From: Phascolarctobacterium sp.
GTDB taxonomy: Bacteria > Bacillota > Negativicutes > Acidaminococcales > Acidaminococcaceae
NCBI GenBank assembly: GCA_004558595.1
Contig: SFCN01000032.1
Location: 1-22,332 of the forward strand
Length of the DNA stretch: 22,332 bases
Direction of reading: 5' to 3'
Positions within the stretch are counted from its first letter, which is position 1. Each line of letters opens with the position of its first letter. The notes under the pieces were generated by a model. It did not search any database. It saw nothing but the letters and a program-made list of their open reading frames with translations, and was not told the DNA's origin. Both the position numbers and the translations under genes were made by a program. Shown piece after piece: positions 1 through 6,478 of the stretch.

Positions 1-1117
1 CGCCCTTTTTCATACCTACTCTTTTATTTACAGCATTAAAATCAGCTATATCCATACTTACTAAATAGCCTGAATGCCAATTTCTATCTACAATATGATC
101 TCGGAGATAGTTCATATTATGACCGTTGGTGAGCTTATCCTCATAGGCAGTTTTCTCCAGCATGGCTTCATGCCTATTGCTATACCACAAATAGATGATG
201 GCCGCAGTTAAGATTGCTAGTAGAGCTGTAAACAGGACACCACGAAGCTGTGAGTTAAGCTCTTGGTAAGTAGCAGCTACTATTTCCTTGGGAACGGAAA
301 GCACATAGTATAAAGGCGTAGCACCAAATCTATTCTTGATGGGCATGTAATAAAAATACATGCTTTCCCCTTGCTTGATGCTGGTGAGCTCTGTTTGGCC
401 TAGGGCCATGGACCTTTGAATTTTGGCTAGCTCTTCTGCTGAATTTTCTTCTTTAAAGTTTTCGAAGAAGTTAAAGACATTTTTTACAGGATTTACCAAA
501 GAGTTGACGATTATTTTCCCATCCACAGTCATAACATAAGCATTACCTTGATTATTAAAGCTGTTGATGCTCATGAATTTGTCAAATACATCGCTAATTA
601 AGGTAGCAAAGAGGACGCCCTCAATCTGGTCCGTATAATTATTGCGGACAGGCACACTGATAACATTGATTCTATCGGCCCTACCCAGCTGGTCAGGACG
701 CACCTCGTTGATGACGATTTCGCCTTGCATGCTTTTTTTAAAGAAGGCCTTCTTCCCAAAATTGCCCTTATAATTATCGGTAGTTAAAAAACTACCATCA
801 TTTTTTACGTAGGTCATACGTTTATAGCCCTGTAGCTGTACTAAGGTCCTGAGCTCCTTTACATAATCATTACGCTGCTCTTCAGGGCGCAGGGCAATCC
901 TTTTTGATAAGTTTTGCAATAGCTTCGCATGAGTTTCAAGGGTGCGACCGACAGCCTCAGCATTTTGTTCTGCCACTTTTTGGATGTCCAGCTTAAGCTT
1001 TTCCCGTAGCTTTTGCTCCATATTGTACCCAATATAAAAGGTTACCAAGACCATAATGCTGATAATACTGCCTACCAGTATAAGGCCTATTATTCTATTT
1101 TTCTTCTTTTGCATCAT
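1..1117 (-). CDS. dCache-GGDEF signalling protein, 3' end beyond the window
   Basis: The frame is open from an ATG at 1117 to the left edge (372 codons), so the C-terminus is missing. A membrane helix lies at about residues 8-28. It is followed by a long extracytoplasmic region of double-Cache type (about 40-290) and a second helix at about 293-313. A GGDEF domain then begins: Asp327-Lys-Leu-Thr resembles the usual DxLT motif, and Asp356, in the DIADFN stretch, sits at the metal-binding Asp of diguanylate cyclases. The guanine-contacting Asn (N364) is kept. Other positions are unusual: the N-D pair is N-K, and the GH that usually follows is GM. The GGEEF loop and any EAL domain are off the edge. 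The likely role is sensing an external small molecule and changing c-di-GMP; whether it makes, binds or degrades c-di-GMP cannot be decided here. An AGGA-type site lies 6 nt before the start. Confidence 0.85.
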   Translation of the reverse strand, partial: MMQKKKNRIIGLILVGSIISIMVLVTFYIGYNMEQKLREKLKLDIQKVAEQNAEAVGRTLETHAKLLQNLSKRIALRPEEQRNDYVKELRTLVQLQGYKRMTYVKNDGSFLTTDNYKGNFGKKAFFKKSMQGEIVINEVRPDQLGRADRINVISVPVRNNYTDQIEGVLFATLISDVFDKFMSINSFNNQGNAYVMTVDGKIIVNSLVNPVKNVFNFFENFKEENSAEELAKIQRSMALGQTELTSIKQGESMYFYYMPIKNRFGATPLYYVLSVPKEIVAATYQELNSQLRGVLFTALLAILTAAIIYLWYSNRHEAMLEKTAYEDKLTNGHNMNYLRDHIVDRNWHSGYLVSMDIADFNAVNKRVGMKKG

Positions 1118-1283
1118 AAAAAGTCCTGCTTTCCTCTTGCATAGTAGCTTCCCATTATCAAAGTATAAGCTTATTGTAACACAAATTAAGCCAAATTACC
1201 CCACCCCAAAGCCAAAAAAAGGGTGGGATGGAGTAAAAATATTATCCTAAAGTATAAAGCATGAGCAAACTCTTGCTTTTAGC
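1118..1283. other. Divergent intergenic region with a short hairpin
   Basis: This AT-rich spacer separates the minus-strand GGDEF gene from the plus-strand acetyltransferase gene. It holds a perfect 7-bp inverted repeat, CCCACCC at 1200-1206 and GGGTGGG at 1221-1227, around a 14-nt A-rich loop. No T-run follows on either strand, so it does not read as a terminator. No good promoter for the minus-strand gene could be fixed. Confidence 0.4.
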
Positions 1284-1312
1284 TTGCCAAAAAACTCACT
1301 TTCTGTTATGGT
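1284..1312 (+). promoter_or_regulatory. Candidate promoter of the acetyltransferase/hydrolase operon
   Basis: TTGCCA at 1284-1289 (5 of 6 to the -35 consensus) and TATGGT at 1307-1312 are separated by exactly 17 nt. A TG dinucleotide one base before the -10 box gives an extended -10. Transcription would start near 1319, about 28 nt before the ATG at 1347. This position argues against starting the protein further upstream at the TTG at 1284. Confidence 0.5.
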
Positions 1313-1346
1313 AGGTATAGACAAGTATGAACTAAACAAGGAGGTC

Positions 1347-1946
1347 ATGACCATTACCATAGAACGATTTACTGCCGCTGACATTACTGAAGCTACCCGT
1401 CTGACCCAGCTCACCTGGGGCGAGGAAATGGCGCTGGCTAATGAGAATTTGAAAAATGTACTCTATGAGGCTATGGTGCGCTACTACTTCCGCAGCTCGG
1501 AGTTTTCTTACAAAATGGTGGACGAGGATGGCCCCATGCAGGGCTTTTTATTGGCTGCCCCCTTAACCGCTAGAGATAATTCACAAAAATGGCTTGAGGG
1601 GCAGCTTCGCGAGTATGGAACTGAAGAACAGGATTTAGTCTACAACTACCTACGTTATTTGAGCTATAACGGTCAACAGGTGCGTAAACTAGCGCAGGAA
1701 CATGACCTATTGCTCTGCCTCTTCTTGAGCCGCAAGCCGGGAGTGGGCAGCAAGCTTTTAGAAAATGTAGAAGATGTGGCCAGAAAGCAGGGCGTCGCTC
1801 GCATGCACCTTTGGGCGGACGCTACCTGCGACTATAGCTATTATCGTCGCCGTGGCTACAAGGAAACAGACCATTTTGTCAATAAGGTGCTGCCGGAATT
1901 GGGTAATCAGGCAACATGGATTTACAGCAAGGAGGTACGCCCATGA
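1347..1946 (+). CDS. GNAT family N-acetyltransferase
   Basis: This is a 199-aa protein of the Gcn5-related acetyltransferase fold, which transfers an acetyl group from acetyl-CoA to an amine. The C-terminal half has the acetyl-CoA pyrophosphate-binding motif A (RKPGVGSKLLE, followed by a helix). A YYRRRGYKETDHF stretch then matches the Tyr/Gly-rich motif B end. The reading frame extends upstream to a TTG at 1284, but ATG 1347 is preferred because a full AAGGAGG lies at 1338-1344 and the candidate promoter lies in between. The gap from that site to the ATG is only 2 nt, which is unusually tight. The stop codon overlaps the start of the hydrolase gene (ATGA), so the two are translationally coupled. 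The substrate is unknown. Confidence 0.8.
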   Translation: MTITIERFTAADITEATRLTQLTWGEEMALANENLKNVLYEAMVRYYFRSSEFSYKMVDEDGPMQGFLLAAPLTARDNSQKWLEGQLREYGTEEQDLVYNYLRYLSYNGQQVRKLAQEHDLLLCLFLSRKPGVGSKLLENVEDVARKQGVARMHLWADATCDYSYYRRRGYKETDHFVNKVLPELGNQATWIYSKEVRP

Positions 1947-2731
1947 AAATCTATACCTTGATGGAAAATACAGTCAAAGATGAAAATTTTTGCTGTGAGC
2001 ATGGCTTAAGCTTATATGTGGAAACTGCGAAGCACAAGCTGCTTTTTGACACAGGCGGCAGCGCTGCCTTTGCCGAAAACGCTGCGAAGCTGGGCGTTGA
2101 TTTAAGTCAGGTGGATATTTGCGTTATTTCCCATGGACATAACGACCATGGCGGTGGCTTGGCAAAGTTTTTAGAGCTCAATAGCGCTGCTCCGATCTAT
2201 ATTAGTCGCTACGGCTTTGAACGCCATTTTGCAGGTACTGAGCGAGACATCAGCATTCCTGCAGCTCTCAAGGCTAGTGGTCGCTTTGTGTTCGTGGAAG
2301 ATTATTTAAAAATCGACGAGGAGCTGGAGCTGTGCAGCTGCAACGATAAAAAAGCTCTGCATTTCGCTGACAGCTTTGGTCTGAATATGCTACAGGGCCA
2401 TGACTTTGTGCCCGACGATTTTCGCCATGAGCAATACCTTACTATTCACGAAAATGGGCGCAAGGTTCTCCTCAGTGGCTGCTCCCACAAGGGCATTTTG
2501 AATCTCATGGAATGGCTCAAGCCGGATATTTGCATCGGAGGCTTTCATTTCATGAAGCTGGCAGCTAGTGGAGCTGACGAAAAGATTTTGCAGGAAGCAG
2601 CCCAGAAGCTTGAGGCACTGCCTGCTGAATACTATACCTGCCACTGCACCGGCGCCGAGCAGTACGCTTATCTCAAAGAACGCATGAACAGGCTGCACTA
2701 TCTTGCTGCGGGTGATGTTTTAGAAATTTAA
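1943..2731 (+). CDS. Metallo-beta-lactamase-fold hydrolase (dihydropterin-synthase-like)
   Basis: This is a 262-aa metallo-beta-lactamase-fold enzyme with the zinc ligand motif H64-G-H66-N-D68-H69. Further family signatures are FDTGG near residue 35, SGCSHKGILN in the second half (third zinc His) and CHCTG near the C-terminus. The layout matches the branch often annotated as 7,8-dihydropterin-6-yl-methyl-4-(beta-D-ribofuranosyl)aminobenzene 5'-phosphate synthase, a name taken from archaeal methanopterin work. In bacteria the reaction is generally untested, so it is best read as a phosphoester or lactone hydrolase of unknown substrate. The start is the ATG at 1943, 7 nt after AGGAGG-like AAGGAGG at 1929-1935; a start at 1916 would waste this site. 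It overlaps the acetyltransferase stop by 4 nt. Confidence 0.85.
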   Translation: MKIYTLMENTVKDENFCCEHGLSLYVETAKHKLLFDTGGSAAFAENAAKLGVDLSQVDICVISHGHNDHGGGLAKFLELNSAAPIYISRYGFERHFAGTERDISIPAALKASGRFVFVEDYLKIDEELELCSCNDKKALHFADSFGLNMLQGHDFVPDDFRHEQYLTIHENGRKVLLSGCSHKGILNLMEWLKPDICIGGFHFMKLAASGADEKILQEAAQKLEALPAEYYTCHCTGAEQYAYLKERMNRLHYLAAGDVLEI

Positions 2732-2750
2732 AAGTGAGCATAAATAGTCT

Positions 2751-2785
2751 AACCCCTCGACTCAGCGAGTCGAGGGGTTATTTTA
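2751..2785 (+). terminator. Rho-independent terminator after the hydrolase gene
   Basis: A perfect 13-bp stem (2751-2763 with 2767-2779) has a 3-nt AGC loop and is followed by ATTTTAT. It lies 20 nt after the hydrolase stop. It may also act for crcB coming from the other side, although its T-run on that strand is poor. Confidence 0.85.
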
Positions 2786-2826
2786 TGTGTAGTTACTATT
2801 ATCAAGCTAACGTATAAAGCTCACAT

Positions 2827-3225
2827 TCACACCGCTCTAGCGCACAGCACGCCTGCGGCAGCAGCCACAAGGCCTAAAGCCACGCTGCCGCCTACATAAG
2901 CCAGCACGGCTAACAGTCTGCCCTCCGTCAAAAGCATGAGAGCTTCGTAGCCAAAGGAAGAAAAGGTTGTAAATCCTCCTAAAAAGCCTACGCAGAGAAA
3001 TAAACGCCAAGCAGCAGGAAGCATCTCCCTATCCACAATTATCGTCATCAAAAGGCCCATAGCAAAGCAGCCAACAATATTAATCACAAAGGTGCCGTAG
3101 GGCAGTGCGCTGCCCAAGGCCCTGCTCACCCCATTGCCTAAAAGAAAGCGGCTTACTGCGCCTAAGGCTCCGCCCAAAGCGATAATTAGCAAATTCAATT
3201 TAATATTCAGCCCCTTCCCTCTCAT
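2827..3225 (-). CDS. crcB: CrcB/Fluc fluoride channel
   Basis: This 132-aa protein has four membrane helices. Its Fluc family signatures are GGALGAVSRFLL at the first helix, YGTFVINIVGCF at the second (with the conserved Asn), and GFLGGFTTFSSFGYE at the third, carrying the TTFS pore-lining motif. Fluc proteins form dual-topology dimers in the inner membrane and let toxic fluoride leave the cell. Only one copy is present here, at the usual full length, so a homodimer is expected. The ATG at 3225 has no convincing ribosome binding site. The gene lies about 50 nt after the Hpt gene and probably shares its transcript. No fluoride riboswitch is visible in that gap. Confidence 0.93.
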   Translation of the reverse strand: MRGKGLNIKLNLLIIALGGALGAVSRFLLGNGVSRALGSALPYGTFVINIVGCFAMGLLMTIIVDREMLPAAWRLFLCVGFLGGFTTFSSFGYEALMLLTEGRLLAVLAYVGGSVALGLVAAAAGVLCARAV

Positions 3226-3274
3226 TAACGCTTACAAGCTTCACAAAACTAGTTTGACATTTAATAAAAAGCGT

Positions 3275-3637
3275 TTAAGCATCTAACCGGCGGATACAGT
3301 CCAACGTCCGCTCCCACTCAGGTCTTATATAGTTCAACTGCCCTGCTACCTGCTCCGCAGTAAAGCCCCCGCTGCGCAAAAGCTTCACTAAAGCGGCCAG
3401 CTGCGCTTGCAGCTTGGTCAGCCCCAAGCTGCCACACACGCCCTTCAGATTATGGGCCTTGCGCAGCGCCTCCGGCCAGTTCTGCTGCGCCACAAAGCCC
3501 TCCACCACCGCCAAATCATTGGCTGCCTCCAGCTTTTTCAAAAAACGCGCATAGAGCTCCTCACTATCCATGAAGCGCTCCTCCAAGGCCTCGTCAACAT
3601 CAATCTCAATGTATTGGGACAAATCGCGCAGTTGCAT
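3275..3637 (-). CDS. Stand-alone Hpt phosphotransfer protein
   Basis: This is a 120-aa histidine phosphotransfer protein. The phospho-acceptor is His62 in the motif AHNLKGVCGSLGL, the standard HxLKG signature, inside an all-helical domain that fills the protein. No membrane segment or output domain is present. The ATG at 3637 is chosen over the in-frame ATG at 3655 because AGGAGG sits 6 nt before it. It directly follows the hybrid kinase gene, so it probably takes phosphate from the kinase's receiver domain (Asp760) and passes it to a response regulator encoded elsewhere. Confidence 0.88.
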   Translation of the reverse strand: MQLRDLSQYIEIDVDEALEERFMDSEELYARFLKKLEAANDLAVVEGFVAQQNWPEALRKAHNLKGVCGSLGLTKLQAQLAALVKLLRSGGFTAEQVAGQLNYIRPEWERTLDCIRRLDA

Positions 3638-3673
3638 ATCAACCCTCCTGAACATTAGTAATTATAAATTTTA

Positions 3674-3827
3674 GTACTCCTAGGAGCCACAACGAAGTAG
3701 ATGGCGCCTTTACTACTATCCCTAAGACCGCGGAGAAGGTGTCAGATACGAGGCGGAACGACGACGGCGTACTAGAGGTACGTCTAGGAGTTCCAACGAA
3801 GTAGATGGCACCTTATCCACGGTCTTA
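3674..3827 (-). repeat. Compact repeat element between kinase and Hpt genes
   Basis: Two direct copies of a 37-nt unit lie at 3674-3710 and 3778-3814, identical at 31 of 37 positions; both share the core ACGAAGTAGATGG. A 19-nt inverted repeat (3723-3741 with 3809-3827) matches at 17 of 19 positions, and its right arm contains the kinase stop codon. A smaller inverted repeat CGTAC/GTACG lies at 3768-3782. The strand given is that of the neighbouring genes. It could be a short dispersed extragenic element, or a folded RNA that separates expression of the two genes. Confidence 0.6.
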
Positions 3828-6320
3828 AACATGAATATACTCGCTCATCACCCTCGCCAACAACTTCATCTTCACAGGCTTCACCATGTAGTCATTCATG
3901 CCCGCCTGCATAGCCGCCTCCACGTCCTCGCTGGAGCTATTGCCGGTCAGCGCCAAAATAGGCACGCTGATGGCGTCTCGCCTAGGCAGCTGGCGTATCC
4001 GCCGCGCCGCCTCGCAGCCATCCAGCTCCGGCATCTGCACATCCATGAGCACCAGCTGCACGCTGCCCTCTTGGCTAGCAGCAAATCGCTCCACGGCCTC
4101 ACGGCCATTGGCAGCAGCCACCACCTTCAGCCCGTTCATAGTCAAAAGCTCCGTAATAATCTCCATGCTGATGTCGTTGTCATCAGCCACAAGGACGGTA
4201 CAACCAGCGAAATCCTTCAGCTTAGGCGCATCCTTCACATGGGGCTTGGGCTGCTCCGGCGCTAGCATGAAGGGCAGAGAAATAATAACACAAGTGCCCT
4301 CGTCCACCTTACTAGATATATGAATAGTGCCATCCAAGCGCTCCACCAGGCTCTTCACAATGGCCATGCCCAAGCCCGTACCCGTTACCTTAGGCACACC
4401 AAAGCGACTATCCCTTTCAAAGGGCGTATAAATCTTCTCCAAAAACTTTTCACTCATACCGCAGCCCGTATCCTGTACAATAAAGCTAAAATTGGCTCGA
4501 TTATTCTTGTCCTTCTCCCGGCGCACCATAAAGGAAATCTTGCCCCCGGCAGGAGTGTACTTAATAGCGTTGGACAGCACATTATTCAAAATCTGATGCA
4601 GACCCTGCAAATCGCCATTCACATTCACCGGCTCCAGCTTCAGCTCCTGAGTAAAGTACTTTTGCTCCAGCTCCGCCTGAGCGCCGAACACATCCCCGAT
4701 TTCCCTTGCTACAGCAGTCATATCAAAGGTTTCCTGCAAATGCTCCACCTTGCCATTATCCAAACGAGCCATTTCCAGAATATCATTGATCAAGGTCAGC
4801 ATCTGCTTGCCCGAGGACTTGATTTTTTGAATATAATCGCTGACTAAATTCTTATCATCCTTGTGCAACTCCGCCAGCTCTGCCATGCCAATAATACCGT
4901 TCAAGGGAGCGCGCATATCGTGGGACATGGCGGAGAAGAACATATTGCGGGACTTAGTATTTTCTCGAGCCACCTTCAGAGCGCGCTCCGTCAGCTGCAT
5001 ATGCTCCAGCTCCTTGAGCTTTTCGGCATCCACCTCACGGAAGAAGAAAATCGCCTCGTCGGAGCCTAGTAGCTCGTCCCACAACAGTCTTACATTAACC
5101 CATTTATACTCCTTGCCAAAGCGTTGCCGAAACTCGCCACCGAAATCATAAATTCGCCGCTTGACTAAATCCTTGATATTTTCCAAGGAAAAGGTTTCGG
5201 CAAATTCCGTCGCCGCCTCCGGCTCTACCAAGGGCACCAGCTGGTTCAGAAGCTCCTCATAGGAGCCGTCCGCCGCAGGCTCAAAGCCCATATGCTCCGC
5301 CTTTACTATGGTATAACGTCCCGTGCGCAGATTCACTCTGAACACCGCCAAAAAGGACTTGCTCATCACCTGCACCACGTCATTAATATTCTCCACCTGC
5401 TTATTCAACAGATGCTCACGGGTTCCTAGGGATACCACCATCAGGGCGAAGATGCCTAAAATAAGGATGAACCATTGAAGCAGATTTTGGTAATCACCTA
5501 AAAGAAAATCATAGGGAATGGTAACCACGCTAATCCAACCCTTGTCGGACACCGTGTAATACACGCCGCGCTTATTGCCCTCAAGGTCGATAATATAATC
5601 AGAATTACCCTGACGAATCTCGCTAAAAATCTGATCCACATAGGGCTGCTGCTTTTCGATACTCAGCCCTCTATCGCTAATAGCGAACATGATATTACCG
5701 TTAGGGTCGCACAAATAATAATAGCTCTGCCGCGGCAGGCGATTATCCGCCAGCAAGGCGTTCAGCTGCTCGGGATAGAGGTTCATGGCCAGCACATCGT
5801 CCCCATGACCTAGGCGCACAGCCATGGTCAACACATACTCCTGCTTGGGCTCTACCTGATACAGATTAGTATAAGCCACATCGCCATCGCGACCTAAGGC
5901 TGCCTGATACCACTTCACCTTATTCAGCCCATGAATGCCCCGATCAGGCCGACTGCAAATCAAGCGTCCATCAATAACAGCGCACATATCAAAGCGTACT
6001 ACCTCAGAGTTATTTTCCATATACTCCGTAAAACGGCTCAAGGCCTGCTCTATTTCCTCATCGGACCAATTGGACTTCAAACGCAGCATGGAGCCCATAC
6101 TTTGCGCCACACTGCGTAGCAGCATTTCCTGAGACTTGATCCGCGCCGTTTCCCGAGTAGCAAAGCGGGCCGCAATCTCCTGTCCCATAATATGGGAGTT
6201 TTCCAAAATCTTTTCCCGCATCACATGAAGACTGCCCATAGCGACCACTAGGAAAAAGATGAAAATAGCCACGCTAAAGAGAGAAATTCTAAGTTTTTTA
6301 TTTAACAGCTTCAATCCCAT
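3825..6320 (-). CDS. Hybrid sensor histidine kinase with receiver domain
   Basis: This is an 831-aa membrane sensor. Helix 1 is at about residues 11-30, a periplasmic Cache-like sensor at about 35-280, and helix 2 at about 282-301. A PAS-like region follows at about 310-430. The HisKA H-box (FFSAMSHDMRAPLNG) has phospho-acceptor His467. The ATPase domain shows the N box (SNAIKYTPAGG), DTGCGMS and GTGLGMAIVKS. A C-terminal receiver domain has phospho-acceptor Asp760 in LMDVQMPELDG and a conserved Lys in YMVKPVKM. The kinase, its own receiver and the next gene's Hpt form a phosphorelay. No DNA-binding response regulator is in the window, and the signal is unknown. The start at 6320 has GAGGTG 4 nt upstream. 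The last codon lies in an inverted repeat. Confidence 0.93.
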   Translation of the reverse strand: MGLKLLNKKLRISLFSVAIFIFFLVVAMGSLHVMREKILENSHIMGQEIAARFATRETARIKSQEMLLRSVAQSMGSMLRLKSNWSDEEIEQALSRFTEYMENNSEVVRFDMCAVIDGRLICSRPDRGIHGLNKVKWYQAALGRDGDVAYTNLYQVEPKQEYVLTMAVRLGHGDDVLAMNLYPEQLNALLADNRLPRQSYYYLCDPNGNIMFAISDRGLSIEKQQPYVDQIFSEIRQGNSDYIIDLEGNKRGVYYTVSDKGWISVVTIPYDFLLGDYQNLLQWFILILGIFALMVVSLGTREHLLNKQVENINDVVQVMSKSFLAVFRVNLRTGRYTIVKAEHMGFEPAADGSYEELLNQLVPLVEPEAATEFAETFSLENIKDLVKRRIYDFGGEFRQRFGKEYKWVNVRLLWDELLGSDEAIFFFREVDAEKLKELEHMQLTERALKVARENTKSRNMFFSAMSHDMRAPLNGIIGMAELAELHKDDKNLVSDYIQKIKSSGKQMLTLINDILEMARLDNGKVEHLQETFDMTAVAREIGDVFGAQAELEQKYFTQELKLEPVNVNGDLQGLHQILNNVLSNAIKYTPAGGKISFMVRREKDKNNRANFSFIVQDTGCGMSEKFLEKIYTPFERDSRFGVPKVTGTGLGMAIVKSLVERLDGTIHISSKVDEGTCVIISLPFMLAPEQPKPHVKDAPKLKDFAGCTVLVADDNDISMEIITELLTMNGLKVVAAANGREAVERFAASQEGSVQLVLMDVQMPELDGCEAARRIRQLPRRDAISVPILALTGNSSSEDVEAAMQAGMNDYMVKPVKMKLLARVMSEYIHV

Positions 6321-6373
6321 CCTACACCTCTTTTATGGAAAAAGACTATTCGCTAATAATAAATATACTTAGT

Positions 6374-6395
6374 TGAAGAATTACATAATTCTTCA
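6374..6395. promoter_or_regulatory. Perfect 22-bp palindrome, candidate operator of the kinase gene
   Basis: TGAAGAATTA and TAATTCTTCA form a perfect 10-bp inverted repeat with a 2-nt centre. It lies just downstream of the kinase -10 box, so it covers the expected start of transcription. That is a typical repressor position, though a 5' RNA hairpin is also possible. Confidence 0.55.
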
Positions 6396-6400
6396 CATTA

Positions 6401-6429
6401 ATTATACGCTAATGCTAAAATACTTACAA
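6401..6429 (-). promoter_or_regulatory. Promoter of the sensor kinase operon
   Basis: On the minus strand TTGTAA (6424-6429, 4 of 6) and a perfect TATAAT (6401-6406) are separated by exactly 17 nt. Transcription would begin near 6394, leaving about 75 nt of leader before the kinase ATG at 6320. Confidence 0.65.
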
Positions 6430-6431
6430 GC

Positions 6432-6463
6432 AAAAAATAAGGCTACCACCAAAGTGGTAGCCT
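6432..6463 (-). terminator. Rho-independent terminator after pckA
   Basis: AGGCTACCAC (6440-6449) and GTGGTAGCCT (6454-6463) form a 10-bp stem with a CAAA loop. On the minus strand it is followed by TTATTTTTTG. It begins 16 nt after the pckA stop codon. Confidence 0.85.
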
Positions 6464-6478
6464 AAAAATACTTTTTAT

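Noticed and set aside
1200..1227. Terminator in the divergent region
   Set aside because: The stem is perfect but short, has a 14-nt loop and no T-run on either strand, and no gene ends there.
3226..3274. Fluoride riboswitch before crcB
   Set aside because: Only about 50 nt separate crcB from the Hpt gene, and the conserved riboswitch blocks are not there.
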